A stretch of DNA of 8,319 bases. It comes from Candidatus Pacearchaeota archaeon RBG_13_36_9. Lineage in GTDB: Archaea > Nanobdellota > Nanobdellia > Pacearchaeales > GW2011-AR1. The translations under genes and the position numbers were made by a program. Location of the stretch: the NCBI GenBank assembly GCA_001786395.1, contig MFWN01000065.1:10258-18576 (forward strand), given 5' to 3'. Positions 1 to 5,310 of the stretch are shown piece after piece (the first letter of the stretch is position 1; the number at the start of each line of letters is the position of its first letter). The notes below the pieces were generated by a model. The model saw nothing but the letters and a program-made list of their open reading frames with translations, was not told the DNA's origin and made no database searches.

Positions 1-1
1 T

Positions 2-121
2 AATCTGGATAAATTTCCTAATCTTTTAGGCATGGACTTTCTTGAAAGAGGGTATAAGTTTTATTGTGACCTTGGCAAAGGAGAGATCAGTTTTGAAAAA
101 GAAGAGCAAAAAGAGAGATAA
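2..121 (+). CDS. C-terminal fragment of a probable retropepsin-like aspartic protease
   Basis: An open frame enters from the left edge and ends at TAA 119-121, giving a 39-residue tail. It contains N-L-L-G-M-D-F-L-E-R-G followed by K-F-Y-C-D-L and a charged end. The hydrophobic-hydrophobic-G-x-D-F-L pattern is typical of the last conserved motif of clan AA (retropepsin-like) aspartic proteases, where it packs under the active site. The catalytic D-[ST]-G motif would lie upstream, outside the window. The short length leaves real doubt; a different beta-rich protein with a similar tail is possible. It reads toward the first direct repeat and ends 10 bp before it. Confidence 0.5.
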   Translation, partial: NLDKFPNLLGMDFLERGYKFYCDLGKGEISFEKEEQKER

Positions 122-199
122 TGCTTAAAAGAAAATAATTTCTCCTTGAGTTTGAATAACCTGCCCCTGCTTATATCCCCCCTCTCCACTCTCTCCACG

Positions 200-225
200 C
201 CCATATCCCACGCCCTTCCACCCCC
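200..225 (-). other. Potential G-quadruplex (minus strand) / i-motif (plus strand)
   Basis: Four C-runs on the plus strand, at 200-202, 207-209, 213-215 and 221-225, are separated by 4, 3 and 5 bases. The minus strand therefore fits a canonical G3+N1-7 quadruplex pattern. This is unusual in such AT-rich sequence. Copy 2 of the repeat has a comparable C-rich stretch (1680-1717), but two of its spacers are longer than 7 bases. Confidence 0.45.
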
Positions 226-269
226 GATATTAAAAATATAATTTTTCTAAATTCAAATGTAAATTAAAG

Positions 270-296
270 AGAAAACTGAATGGATGCAGGTTTTCT
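270..296 (+). other. Hairpin in direct repeat copy 1
   Basis: AGAAAACT (270-277) can pair with GGTTTTCT (289-296) over 8 bp, the innermost pair being U-G, around an 11-nt loop that begins GAA and ends TGCA. The same hairpin occurs in copy 2, where the innermost pair is C-G. The U-for-C change keeps the helix, which is consistent with selection on an RNA structure, although one such change is weak proof. Confidence 0.45.
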
Positions 297-372
297 GGAG
301 TAATATTTTTGGTTTCTAAAAGTTTTGTTGATGTTTGGCTGAAAAGCACAGAAGGAAACTTAAGCGAAAAGC

Positions 373-381
373 TTAAATATA
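373..381 (+). promoter_or_regulatory. TATA box of HTH-MNT/HEPN module 1
   Basis: The TTAAATATA stretch is preceded by purine-rich sequence (GCGAAAAGC) that could serve as a BRE. A start of transcription about 25 bp downstream would fall near 403, inside the 389-406 palindrome, leaving a leader of roughly 15 nt before ATG 418. Confidence 0.5.
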
Positions 382-388
382 ACTAAAA

Positions 389-406
389 AGATATAAGATT
401 ATATCT
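389..406. promoter_or_regulatory. Palindromic operator candidate of module 1
   Basis: AGATATAA (389-396) and TTATATCT (399-406) are perfect 8-bp inverted arms around a 2-bp centre, GA. The site lies between the TATA box and the start codon of the HTH-MNT gene, so a bound dimer would block transcription. The same geometry, with a different sequence, is found upstream of module 2. AT-rich sequence produces chance palindromes, so confidence is moderate. Confidence 0.5.
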
Positions 407-417
407 AAATAGTTATT

Positions 418-1029
418 ATGGAACAAATTAAGATGCTGACAAAAACACAAGAAAAAATACTGGGAGTATTTGCATCAAAAATAAACTGCAAATTCAGCAT
501 AAATGAAATATCTACGCTGCTAAAAAAACCGTATCCATTGATCCATCGCTCGATGCAGGAGCTTATCGGGAAGAATTTTGTGATTGTTGATGATAAGAAG
601 CTTTTATCGGTCAATTACCGGGAAAATCTTGCAGAGCTTTCATATATAGAGTCTGAGAGATTAAGGGATTCCCTGGAAAAAGAAAAGTCTGTGAAGCTGT
701 TAATCAAGGATTGCATGAGGGGCATTAGAGAAGATTTCTTTATTTTCCTTATATTTGGCTCTTTTGTAGAAAAAAAGAAGTTCAATGACCTGGATATAAT
801 AATCATTCTAGAAAACAATGAGAAGATTGAACCAATTGAAAAGGCTATCCAGAATATTGCTTCAAACTTTTCATTTAAGGTTGATTCGCATGTTATAAGC
901 AGGGAAAGCGCGCATGAGATGTTTTCAAAAAGAGAAGATATTAATATATTGAATGAATCTTTAAACAAACATCTGATAGTTTTCGGAGGAGAAAACTATT
1001 ACAGAATACTGTCAAATGCTAGAAGATAA
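418..1029 (+). CDS. Winged-helix / MNT-type nucleotidyltransferase, antitoxin-like (module 1)
   Basis: This 203-residue protein has two parts. Residues 8-60 form a winged-helix-like DNA-binding domain (T-K-T-Q-E-K-I-L, then a recognition-helix-like L-L-K-K-P-Y-P-L-I-H-R-S). Residues 105-200 form a minimal nucleotidyltransferase fold with F-G-S (113-115) and D-L-D (124-126). In MntA-type antitoxins this fold AMPylates the partner HEPN toxin. The spacing is GS-x8-DxD, two residues shorter than the canonical GS-x10-DxD seen in the paralogue at 5348, and the glycine of GSYAxG is missing, so activity may be reduced or lost. A candidate third acidic residue lies in F-K-V-D-S-H. The C-terminus (H-L-I-V-F-G-G-E-N-Y-Y) matches that of the paralogue. 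The gene overlaps the HEPN frame by 14 nt, indicating translational coupling. ATG 418 fits the promoter; ATG 433 is an alternative start. Confidence 0.85.
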   Translation: MEQIKMLTKTQEKILGVFASKINCKFSINEISTLLKKPYPLIHRSMQELIGKNFVIVDDKKLLSVNYRENLAELSYIESERLRDSLEKEKSVKLLIKDCMRGIREDFFIFLIFGSFVEKKKFNDLDIIIILENNEKIEPIEKAIQNIASNFSFKVDSHVISRESAHEMFSKREDINILNESLNKHLIVFGGENYYRILSNARR

Positions 1030-1600
1030 AAGGATAGAAGAGGCAAAGAATAATGCAATCAAAGGCATAAACGCAGGGATAATCATAAAAACTAAAGAAT
1101 CCAGATATACTGATTTTTTTATCAAAAATTCCAAAGACTCTATTGACTCTGCAAAAGTTTTGTTTGACATATCTTCCGATAATAAGAAAAAAGAGTCCAT
1201 GGGCATGCCTGACTTTAATGGATTTTTATGGGTTATAAATGCTAGTTATTACTCTATGTTTTATATGGCAAGAGCGCTACTTGAAAGCAGCGGAGTAAAG
1301 ATAAAAAATGATGAATCTATCCACTTTTTGGTCTTTAACGCACTCATCTACTACTTTTATTCTAATGGAAAACTGGAAAAGCATTTTATTGAAGATTTTC
1401 AAGATGCCTAGGGAGAATCTGCGCAGATACTGGGAAAGGAAAAAGCAAAAGAAATGGTAAGTGATTACTCCAGCGAAAAAGAAAAAAGAGCGAGGTTTAC
1501 TTATGAACTTGGTGAAGTTGCTATGAAGAACAAGGCAGAAACTTCACTAAGCCGTGCAAAGAAATTCAATGAAGAAGCCAGAAGAATATTAGGGAACTAA
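1016..1600 (+). pseudogene. HEPN (UPF0332-like) toxin gene interrupted by in-frame TAG
   Basis: The frame opens at ATG 1016 inside the end of the MNT gene, meets TAG at 1409-1411 after 131 codons, then continues open to TAA 1598-1600. The first part has the HEPN core S-Y-Y-S-M-F-Y-M-A-R-A-L-L and the G-K-L-x-K-H element. The part after TAG contains R-A-R-F-T-Y and a final A-x2-F helix that line up with the R-E-I-F-T-Y and A-x2-F of the intact paralogue (5976-6596). The frame therefore once encoded about 194 residues, close to the paralogue's 206. HEPN proteins of such pairs are typically RNase toxins. The simplest reading is a nonsense mutation that disarmed the toxin while the antitoxin was kept. 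Amber readthrough or pyrrolysine insertion is possible, but TAG also ends three other genes here. A truncated 131-residue product may still be made. Confidence 0.8.
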
Positions 1601-1630
1601 AAGCAAAAAAAAGGGAGACAAAACTGAAGA

Positions 1631-1794
1631 GAAAATAACTTCTCCTTGAGTTTGAATAACCTGCCTTTATTTATGTTAACCCTCCCCCTCTCCACGCCCC
1701 CTCCTGTACACCCTCCCTCAATAATAAAAATATACTTTTTCTAAATTCAAATTTAGATTAGTCAGAAAACCGAACAAGTGCAGGTTTTCTAGGA
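1631..1794. repeat. Imperfect direct repeat, copy 2 (partner at 131-303)
   Basis: Same orientation and architecture as copy 1: block 1631-1665, a C-rich tract (1680-1717), block 1725-1790. It begins 30 bp after the end of the broken HEPN frame and stops just before the TATA box of the next operon, so each copy sits upstream of a transcription unit. No coding potential is seen. The distance between copies (1.5 kb) equals module 1 plus one repeat, the layout expected of a cassette bounded by direct repeats. Confidence 0.85.
1764..1790 (+). other. Hairpin in direct repeat copy 2
   Basis: AGAAAACC (1764-1771) pairs perfectly with GGTTTTCT (1783-1790) around an 11-nt loop that starts GAA and ends TGCA, as in copy 1. 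Just upstream, CTAAATT and AATTTAG (1741-1756) form a further 7-bp inverted repeat with a 2-nt centre; it is degraded in copy 1. There is no downstream oligo-T, so a terminator role is not obvious. Confidence 0.45.
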
Positions 1795-1798
1795 ATAA

Positions 1799-1807
1799 GT
1801 TTATATT
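1799..1807 (+). promoter_or_regulatory. TATA box of the 1843-3235 operon
   Basis: The GTTTATATT stretch lies directly after repeat copy 2. A transcription start about 25 bp downstream would be near 1828, leaving a leader of about 15 nt that contains a short G-run (1830-1833) before ATG 1843; this run is only a weak ribosome-binding candidate. Confidence 0.45.
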
Positions 1808-1842
1808 CTGATAGCTCTTTTATGTTAAAGGGGCACTAAAAA

Positions 1843-2250
1843 ATGAAAAAGAAAAATGGTGCGGAGTTTGGTGAATCAGAAATACAAATCTTACAGGAAA
1901 GCCGGGAATTAGGGGAGTTAAAATACAAAATTCACGAGCTTCTTAAGAAATTAATTGTAAAAACAGAGCTTGGAGAGCTCGAGGAAGGATGGGCTGATGA
2001 TATAAATTTTGATATTGGCGCATGCACCATTTATTCTTGCGGATACTACTCTCAACTGACTTTGACAGATGAGGACGGCGAAGAACATGAATTGGATAGA
2101 GACTTGGGAGCAGTTAGGGAATTATATAGAGAGCTTAAAAGAAGAGCCGAAGAATTTGATTATCTGATTCAAAATCGGAGTTTGAAAACTGCAGTCAAAG
2201 TATTTGAAAAGCCCTTTCACATTAAATTAGAGAATTTAGCAAGAAAATGA
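1843..2250 (+). CDS. Hypothetical protein, first gene of metallopeptidase operon
   Basis: I do not recognise this 135-residue protein. It has a Lys-rich start and an amphipathic helical stretch (residues 18-48, E/L/K-rich). A short beta-like core contains a Cys pair (C-T-I-Y-S-C-G-Y-Y, around residues 61-69) and is followed by an acidic turn (D-E-D-G-E-E-H). The protein ends with further charged helices. No signal peptide or membrane segment is seen, so it is probably cytoplasmic. Its stop overlaps the next start as ATGA (2247-2250), which implies translational coupling to the YgjP-like peptidase and possibly a joint function. Confidence 0.75.
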   Translation: MKKKNGAEFGESEIQILQESRELGELKYKIHELLKKLIVKTELGELEEGWADDINFDIGACTIYSCGYYSQLTLTDEDGEEHELDRDLGAVRELYRELKRRAEEFDYLIQNRSLKTAVKVFEKPFHIKLENLARK

Positions 2251-2975
2251 AAACTGAGATAATAAAGGTTAATGGAGAGGATTATCAGGTAAGAATAATA
2301 ATTGAGGACAGGATTGATTCTAAGGTATCTGTTAATCAGAAAATAATCAGTATGCACCTTCCAGATTGTTTGTCCAGAGAAGAATTATTCCGGGAATTGC
2401 TGAAAATGAAATTGTGGGCAAGACAGAAAATTCTTGAAAATCCTGGAAAGTTTCAGCGAAGGCCTTTAAAAGAGTATAAGGATGGGCATGAAATTGTTGT
2501 TGGAAGCGAGAAGTATACGTTAAGAATACAGCATTTTGACAAATCAAGCAGCTCTGCAAGAATGGACGGAAATACTCTTTTTTTGAGCATTTCTTCTAAT
2601 CTAACTGAAATGCAAAAAAGCAAGCATATTTCTACTTTGATAAGCAGATGCATTGCAAGAAAAAAACTCCCCGAAGTTAAAAAAAGAGTCGAAGAGCTTA
2701 ACAGACTTTATTTTCAAAAAGATATAAAAAAAGTATTTCTTAAACACAATCAATCCAACTGGGGCAGTTGTTCTGAGAAAGGCAATATTAACTTTTCTAC
2801 CCGGCTGCTCTTTGCGCCACCGGATGTTTTTGATTATCTTTGCATTCATGAGCTGGCACACCTTAGTGAACAAAATCATTCAAAACAATTTTGGGCATTG
2901 GTAGAAAAGGCTATGCCTGACTACAAGGAAAAAGAAAAATGGATTAAAGAAAATGGAGCTAGCTGTAATTTTTAA
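2247..2975 (+). CDS. YgjP/DUF45-type SprT-like zinc metallopeptidase
   Basis: This 242-residue protein matches the YgjP family (DUF45, M48-related gluzincin fold). The N-terminal half is a beta-rich region with W-A-R-Q-K-I and P-x5-Y-x-D-G-x-E-I motifs (residues 57-83). The C-terminal half has the family signature W-G-S-C-S (172-176), N-I-N-F (180-183), then H-E-L-A-H (201-205) with a third zinc ligand H211 in N-H-S-K-Q-F-W. All catalytic residues (H201, E202, H205) are present and the length is normal for the family. YgjP proteins are predicted cytoplasmic metalloproteases whose substrate is poorly known; some relatives are associated with restriction-modification loci. The gene is coupled by a 4-nt overlap to the unknown protein upstream. 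Confidence 0.92.
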   Translation: MKTEIIKVNGEDYQVRIIIEDRIDSKVSVNQKIISMHLPDCLSREELFRELLKMKLWARQKILENPGKFQRRPLKEYKDGHEIVVGSEKYTLRIQHFDKSSSSARMDGNTLFLSISSNLTEMQKSKHISTLISRCIARKKLPEVKKRVEELNRLYFQKDIKKVFLKHNQSNWGSCSEKGNINFSTRLLFAPPDVFDYLCIHELAHLSEQNHSKQFWALVEKAMPDYKEKEKWIKENGASCNF

Positions 2976-2986
2976 TTGGAGTTTTA

Positions 2987-3235
2987 ATGGCTGAAAAATG
3001 CAAAACTTGCCATAAAGAATTTAATTCAGGCATTTGGATAGCTCCTCAATTTGCAGATGAAGAAGTTTTATTGTTTTGCTCTGAGAAATGCAGGAAAGAA
3101 TATAAGAAAATGAAACTAAAAAGGATAAAGTCCGGCTATTCTGGATATCATAAGAAACTCATTGAGTCGATTAAGAAGGGTAGGAGCATAAATCCATTTT
3201 TCTCCAAAGAAGATTTAGATGAGAGAGGAGAATAA
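2987..3235 (+). CDS. Small TRASH/MYM-like treble-clef zinc-finger protein
   Basis: This 82-residue protein begins with C-K-T-C (Cys at residues 5 and 8) and continues to F-C-S-E-K-C (about residues 31-35). The C-x2-C ... F-C-x3-C arrangement is that of the TRASH/L24e-like treble clef, often found in metal-sensing or nucleic-acid-binding miniproteins. The rest is a basic, probably helical tail. A GGAG ribosome-binding site at 2978-2981 lies 5 nt before ATG 2987, and the gene follows the metallopeptidase by 11 nt, so it is the third gene of the same operon. The exact ligand or partner is unknown. Confidence 0.8.
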   Translation: MAEKCKTCHKEFNSGIWIAPQFADEEVLLFCSEKCRKEYKKMKLKRIKSGYSGYHKKLIESIKKGRSINPFFSKEDLDERGE

Positions 3236-3282
3236 AAAATAAAACTAGCCTGCTTTAATTGCATTCCTTGGTTGTATTTTTT
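3231..3282. terminator. Convergent T-rich terminators between the zinc-finger gene and recQ
   Basis: Archaeal termination usually uses oligo-T tracts. Downstream of recQ the minus strand reads a T-rich stretch (complement of 3231-3244). For the plus-strand operon, a T6 run lies at 3277-3282, inside the end of recQ. Only 19 bp separate the two convergent stop codons. Confidence 0.35.
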
Positions 3283-4754
3283 GATTGTAAATAGTCCTTA
3301 ATAGCTTTTAAAAATAAGCTGCCAAAATCTTTTAATTTTTGCTGCCCGACTCCCTTTATCCTTGAAAACTTCTGAAAGTTATCTGGCATATACTGAGCCA
3401 TCTCGCGCAGAGACACGTCCCCGAATATTATGAAAGGAGGCACGTTTCTCTCATTGGCAAGCTCTCTTCTTAATGCTCTCAGCTTTTCAAACAGCTCCTT
3501 ATCATATTCTGCTGCTTTTTTAATAGGCTCTATGGTTAGCTGCTTTTCTTTTTCTTCTTTAATTCCGGAAAGCTTTAGGCAGACATCGCAGCCATTGCAG
3601 TTTTCCTCTAAAAAATCTTCTCCGAAATACTTAAGGATGTGCTTTCTCCTGCAGGAGCTGCCTTCACAGTAATCCATTACATTTGATAATTTGGACCTTG
3701 CGCCGTTCCTAATTATGCTGTCTGCAATTTGGTTAATAAAATATTCGTGCTTCCTTTTGTCTCCTCTGGAATAAAATAAAACACAGTCGCTGGAGAGCCC
3801 GTCACGGCCTGCCCTTCCTATTTCCTGATAATAGCCCTCAATTGTTTTTGGGAACGTGTGATGGATAATCAGCCTTATATCTGGCTTGTCAATCCCCATG
3901 CCAAAGGCTATTGTAGCTACAATAATATTTGCCTTGTCCTTAATAAACAGCTCCTGATTGCGCTTTCTTGTCTCACTATCAAGGCCTGCATGGTAAGGAA
4001 GGGCCCTAAACCCATGGAGCCTTAATTTTTCAGCAAGCCTGTCCGAGTCTTTACGGGAGAAACAGTAGATTATTATAGACTCATTTTCATATTCTCTAAT
4101 CATCTGCAAAATCTTTTCAAGCGTTTTCTTTTTTTGGATGACAACCAGGTTTAGATTTTTTCTGTTGAAGCTGGAAATAAATATTTTTGGCTCTTTTAAG
4201 GAAAGCTGGCTTATTATATCCTGCCTTACTTTTTCTGTGGCTGTAGCAGTCAGGGCGATTAGCGGAACTTCCGGGAACAATATTTTAAGCGCTTTTAGAT
4301 TTCTGTATTCTGGCCGAAAATTATGCCCCCATTCAGAAATGCAATGCGCTTCGTCCACGGCAATCAGGCTTATCTTCAAGGATATTAAAAAATCCCGAAA
4401 GCTTTCCAAGGCCAGCCTTTCAGGAGCCAGATAAAGAATTTTTATTTCTTTGCTTTGAATCTTTTCCTGAATTTTGGCAATTTCTTCGAAGGAAAGAGAG
4501 GAGTTAATATATTCCGCATTAATTCCGTTGGTTTTCAGATTATCCACTTGGTCTTTCATTAGAGAGATTAGGGGAGAGATAACAAGCGTTAATCCATCAA
4601 ATTTGAGCGCAGGAATCTGGTAGCAAAGAGACTTTCCTCCGCCAGTAAGCATAACTGCAAGCAAGTCTTTTTTTTTCAGGACAGTATTTATGATATCCAG
4701 TTGCATTGGCCTAAAATCATCATAGCCAAAATATTTTTTTAAAAGGCCCTTCAT
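3255..4754 (-). CDS. recQ: RecQ-family ATP-dependent DNA helicase lacking the winged-helix domain
   Basis: This 499-residue protein is a 3'-5' superfamily 2 DNA helicase. Visible motifs are motif 0 (F-R-P-M-Q, Q18), Walker A T-G-G-G-K-S (37-42), D-E-A-H (134-137) followed by the RecQ aromatic-rich loop (W-G-H-N-F-R-P-E-Y), T-A-T-A-T, Y-H-A-G-L, A-F-G-M-G-I-D-K-P-D, and Q-E-I-G-R-A-G-R-D-G. The RecQ zinc-binding module follows (C-R-R-K-H-I-L-K-Y-F-G-E ... C-N-G-C-D-V-C), then a C-terminal HRDC domain (about residues 420-488). Only some 30 residues separate the last zinc cysteine from HRDC, so the winged-helix part of the RQC region of E. coli RecQ (about 610 aa) is absent. It probably acts in recombination and fork repair in the cytoplasm. 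Its own TATA box lies just upstream, and transcripts from the AbrB-like gene may also reach it. Confidence 0.96.
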   Translation of the reverse strand: MKGLLKKYFGYDDFRPMQLDIINTVLKKKDLLAVMLTGGGKSLCYQIPALKFDGLTLVISPLISLMKDQVDNLKTNGINAEYINSSLSFEEIAKIQEKIQSKEIKILYLAPERLALESFRDFLISLKISLIAVDEAHCISEWGHNFRPEYRNLKALKILFPEVPLIALTATATEKVRQDIISQLSLKEPKIFISSFNRKNLNLVVIQKKKTLEKILQMIREYENESIIIYCFSRKDSDRLAEKLRLHGFRALPYHAGLDSETRKRNQELFIKDKANIIVATIAFGMGIDKPDIRLIIHHTFPKTIEGYYQEIGRAGRDGLSSDCVLFYSRGDKRKHEYFINQIADSIIRNGARSKLSNVMDYCEGSSCRRKHILKYFGEDFLEENCNGCDVCLKLSGIKEEKEKQLTIEPIKKAAEYDKELFEKLRALRRELANERNVPPFIIFGDVSLREMAQYMPDNFQKFSRIKGVGQQKLKDFGSLFLKAIKDYLQSKNTTKECN

Positions 4755-4772
4755 ATATTTTGATAGAATTAG

Positions 4773-4784
4773 CTTATTTAAAAG
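4773..4784 (-). promoter_or_regulatory. TATA box of recQ
   Basis: On the minus strand a CTTTTAAATAAG stretch is centred about 25 bp before ATG 4754, so the recQ transcript would be leaderless or nearly so. No ribosome-binding site is seen directly ahead of the start codon. Confidence 0.5.
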
Positions 4785-4795
4785 CCTGCTCCTTT

Positions 4796-4966
4796 CTAAT
4801 CTTTCTTTTTCTTCTTTAATACAATTTTTCCTTTTTCTGCGGTTATTTCAAGGTCTTCTCCATATTCCAGGCCTGATTCTTTCAGGACCATTGGGGGAAT
4901 GTTTACCATGTACTTGTAATAGTCTTTATCTTTGTATTTTCTTAAGAATCTTTTTTGTACTTTCAT
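4796..4966 (-). CDS. Small AbrB/SpoVT-like swapped-hairpin protein
   Basis: This short gene encodes 56 residues starting MKVQKRFL and ending in a Lys-rich tail, with stop TAG. The segment Y-Y-K-Y-M-V-N-I-P-P-M-V-L-K-E-S-G-L, then G-E-D-L-E-I-T, then G-K-I-V-L-K-K fits one swapped-hairpin AbrB domain: strand, short helix with I-P-x2-[VL], the G-[DE]-x-[LV] turn, and two closing strands. Such proteins are dimeric DNA-binding regulators and often repress their own promoter. It is divergent from another AbrB-like gene (5043) and 41 nt upstream of recQ. The start is supported by a TATA box about 25 bp upstream. Confidence 0.85.
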   Translation of the reverse strand: MKVQKRFLRKYKDKDYYKYMVNIPPMVLKESGLEYGEDLEITAEKGKIVLKKKKKD

Positions 4967-4985
4967 GAAGATATTAGGCCTGTTT

Positions 4986-4995
4986 CATATATAAA
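4986..4995 (-). promoter_or_regulatory. TATA box of the minus-strand AbrB-like gene
   Basis: TTTATATATG on the minus strand is centred about 25 bp before ATG 4966, indicating a leaderless transcript. The GGCGCC-containing arm at 4998-5007 lies immediately upstream, where the BRE and TFB contact would be. Confidence 0.6.
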
Positions 4996-4997
4996 TC

Positions 4998-5036
4998 TTT
5001 AGGCGCCACAAAGTTTAAATAGTTGAGGCGCCTAAA
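4998..5036. promoter_or_regulatory. Inverted-repeat operator candidate shared by divergent AbrB-like genes
   Basis: TTTAGGCGCC (4998-5007) and GGCGCCTAAA (5027-5036) are perfect 10-bp inverted arms with a 19-bp spacer. Each arm also holds the self-palindromic GGCGCC; the two centres are 25 bp apart, between two and three helical turns. One site abuts the minus-strand TATA box. The other lies between the plus-strand TATA box and its start. GC-rich words like this are unexpected in AT-rich sequence, so this is a strong candidate site for a dimeric or tetrameric regulator, possibly one of the flanking AbrB-like proteins. Confidence 0.7.
5014..5021 (+). promoter_or_regulatory. TATA box of the plus-strand AbrB-like gene
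   Basis: TTTAAATA is centred 25 bp before ATG 5043, giving a leaderless transcript starting at or next to the start codon. It lies inside the spacer of the inverted GGCGCC repeat. Confidence 0.55.
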
Positions 5037-5042
5037 TAATTG

Positions 5043-5255
5043 ATGGCAGAGGGCATTAAGCTTAAATTTTCTGGAATAGGATGGGAATCAAAGATTCTGC
5101 TTAAAAGAGCCACTTTTTACCTTTCAATAAATAAACTTGTTGCAGAAGGATGTTCTCTAGAAAAAGGAGAAAAGCTTTACTCTTACCTGGCAGAAGATAA
5201 GGCAGGAAGAAAAATGATTGTTATTTATCTTGATGGGAAGAAAAAAGAAAGATGA
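5043..5255 (+). CDS. Second small AbrB-like protein
   Basis: This 70-residue protein has S-I-N-K-L-V-A-E-G-C-S-L-E-K-G-E-K-L-Y-S-Y-L (residues 30-51), then G-R-K-M-I-V-I-Y-L-D-G-K. The strand-helix-GE turn-two-strand order resembles one AbrB/SpoVT swapped-hairpin unit, with a basic N-terminal extension. No enzyme motif or membrane segment is visible. I prefer ATG 5043 because its distance to the TATA box is right for a leaderless message; TTG 5040 in the same frame would add one residue. It is divergently transcribed from the 56-aa AbrB-like gene, and the two may cross-regulate or form a heteromer, which is inference. Family assignment is tentative. Confidence 0.7.
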   Translation: MAEGIKLKFSGIGWESKILLKRATFYLSINKLVAEGCSLEKGEKLYSYLAEDKAGRKMIVIYLDGKKKER

Positions 5256-5293
5256 AAAATGCAGCATAAAATAAAAGGAATAAAGGGATAGGT

Positions 5294-5302
5294 TTATATA
5301 TA
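5294..5302 (+). promoter_or_regulatory. TATA box of HTH-MNT/HEPN module 2
   Basis: TTATATATA, preceded by the purine-rich GGGATAGG, is a good archaeal TATA/BRE. The expected transcription start is near 5323, inside the 20-bp palindrome, leaving a leader of about 24 nt. Confidence 0.65.
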
Positions 5303-5310
5303 ACCTACTA

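Larger units (their letters stand above)
131..303. repeat. Imperfect direct repeat, copy 1 (partner at 1631-1794)
   Basis: This copy has two conserved blocks. Positions 131-165 match 1631-1665 at 34 of 35 bases. Positions 231-296 match 1725-1790 at 55 of 66 bases without gaps (counted by eye). Between them lies a 65-bp C/T-rich tract that is similar in composition but not alignable base by base. With the partner it brackets the first HTH-MNT/HEPN module. No coding frame fits it. It could be the end of a mobile cassette, a MITE-like element, or a repeated structured RNA or regulatory element. I do not recognise the family. Confidence 0.85.

Noticed and set aside
615..968. Minus-strand open frame opposite the module 1 MNT gene
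   Set aside because: Ser/Phe/Ile-rich antisense shadow of a recognised gene, with no promoter or motif of its own.
1016..1600. Wholesale amber-to-pyrrolysine recoding
   Set aside because: TAG ends at least three other genes in the window (4796, 6594, 8174), two of them with full-length homologous or family-typical products, so a point mutation is the simpler explanation; kept only as an alternative.
131..1794. CRISPR array or tRNA-bounded integration site
   Set aside because: There are only two copies, 1.5 kb apart, imperfect and about 165-175 bp long, and no tRNA gene or integrase is visible.
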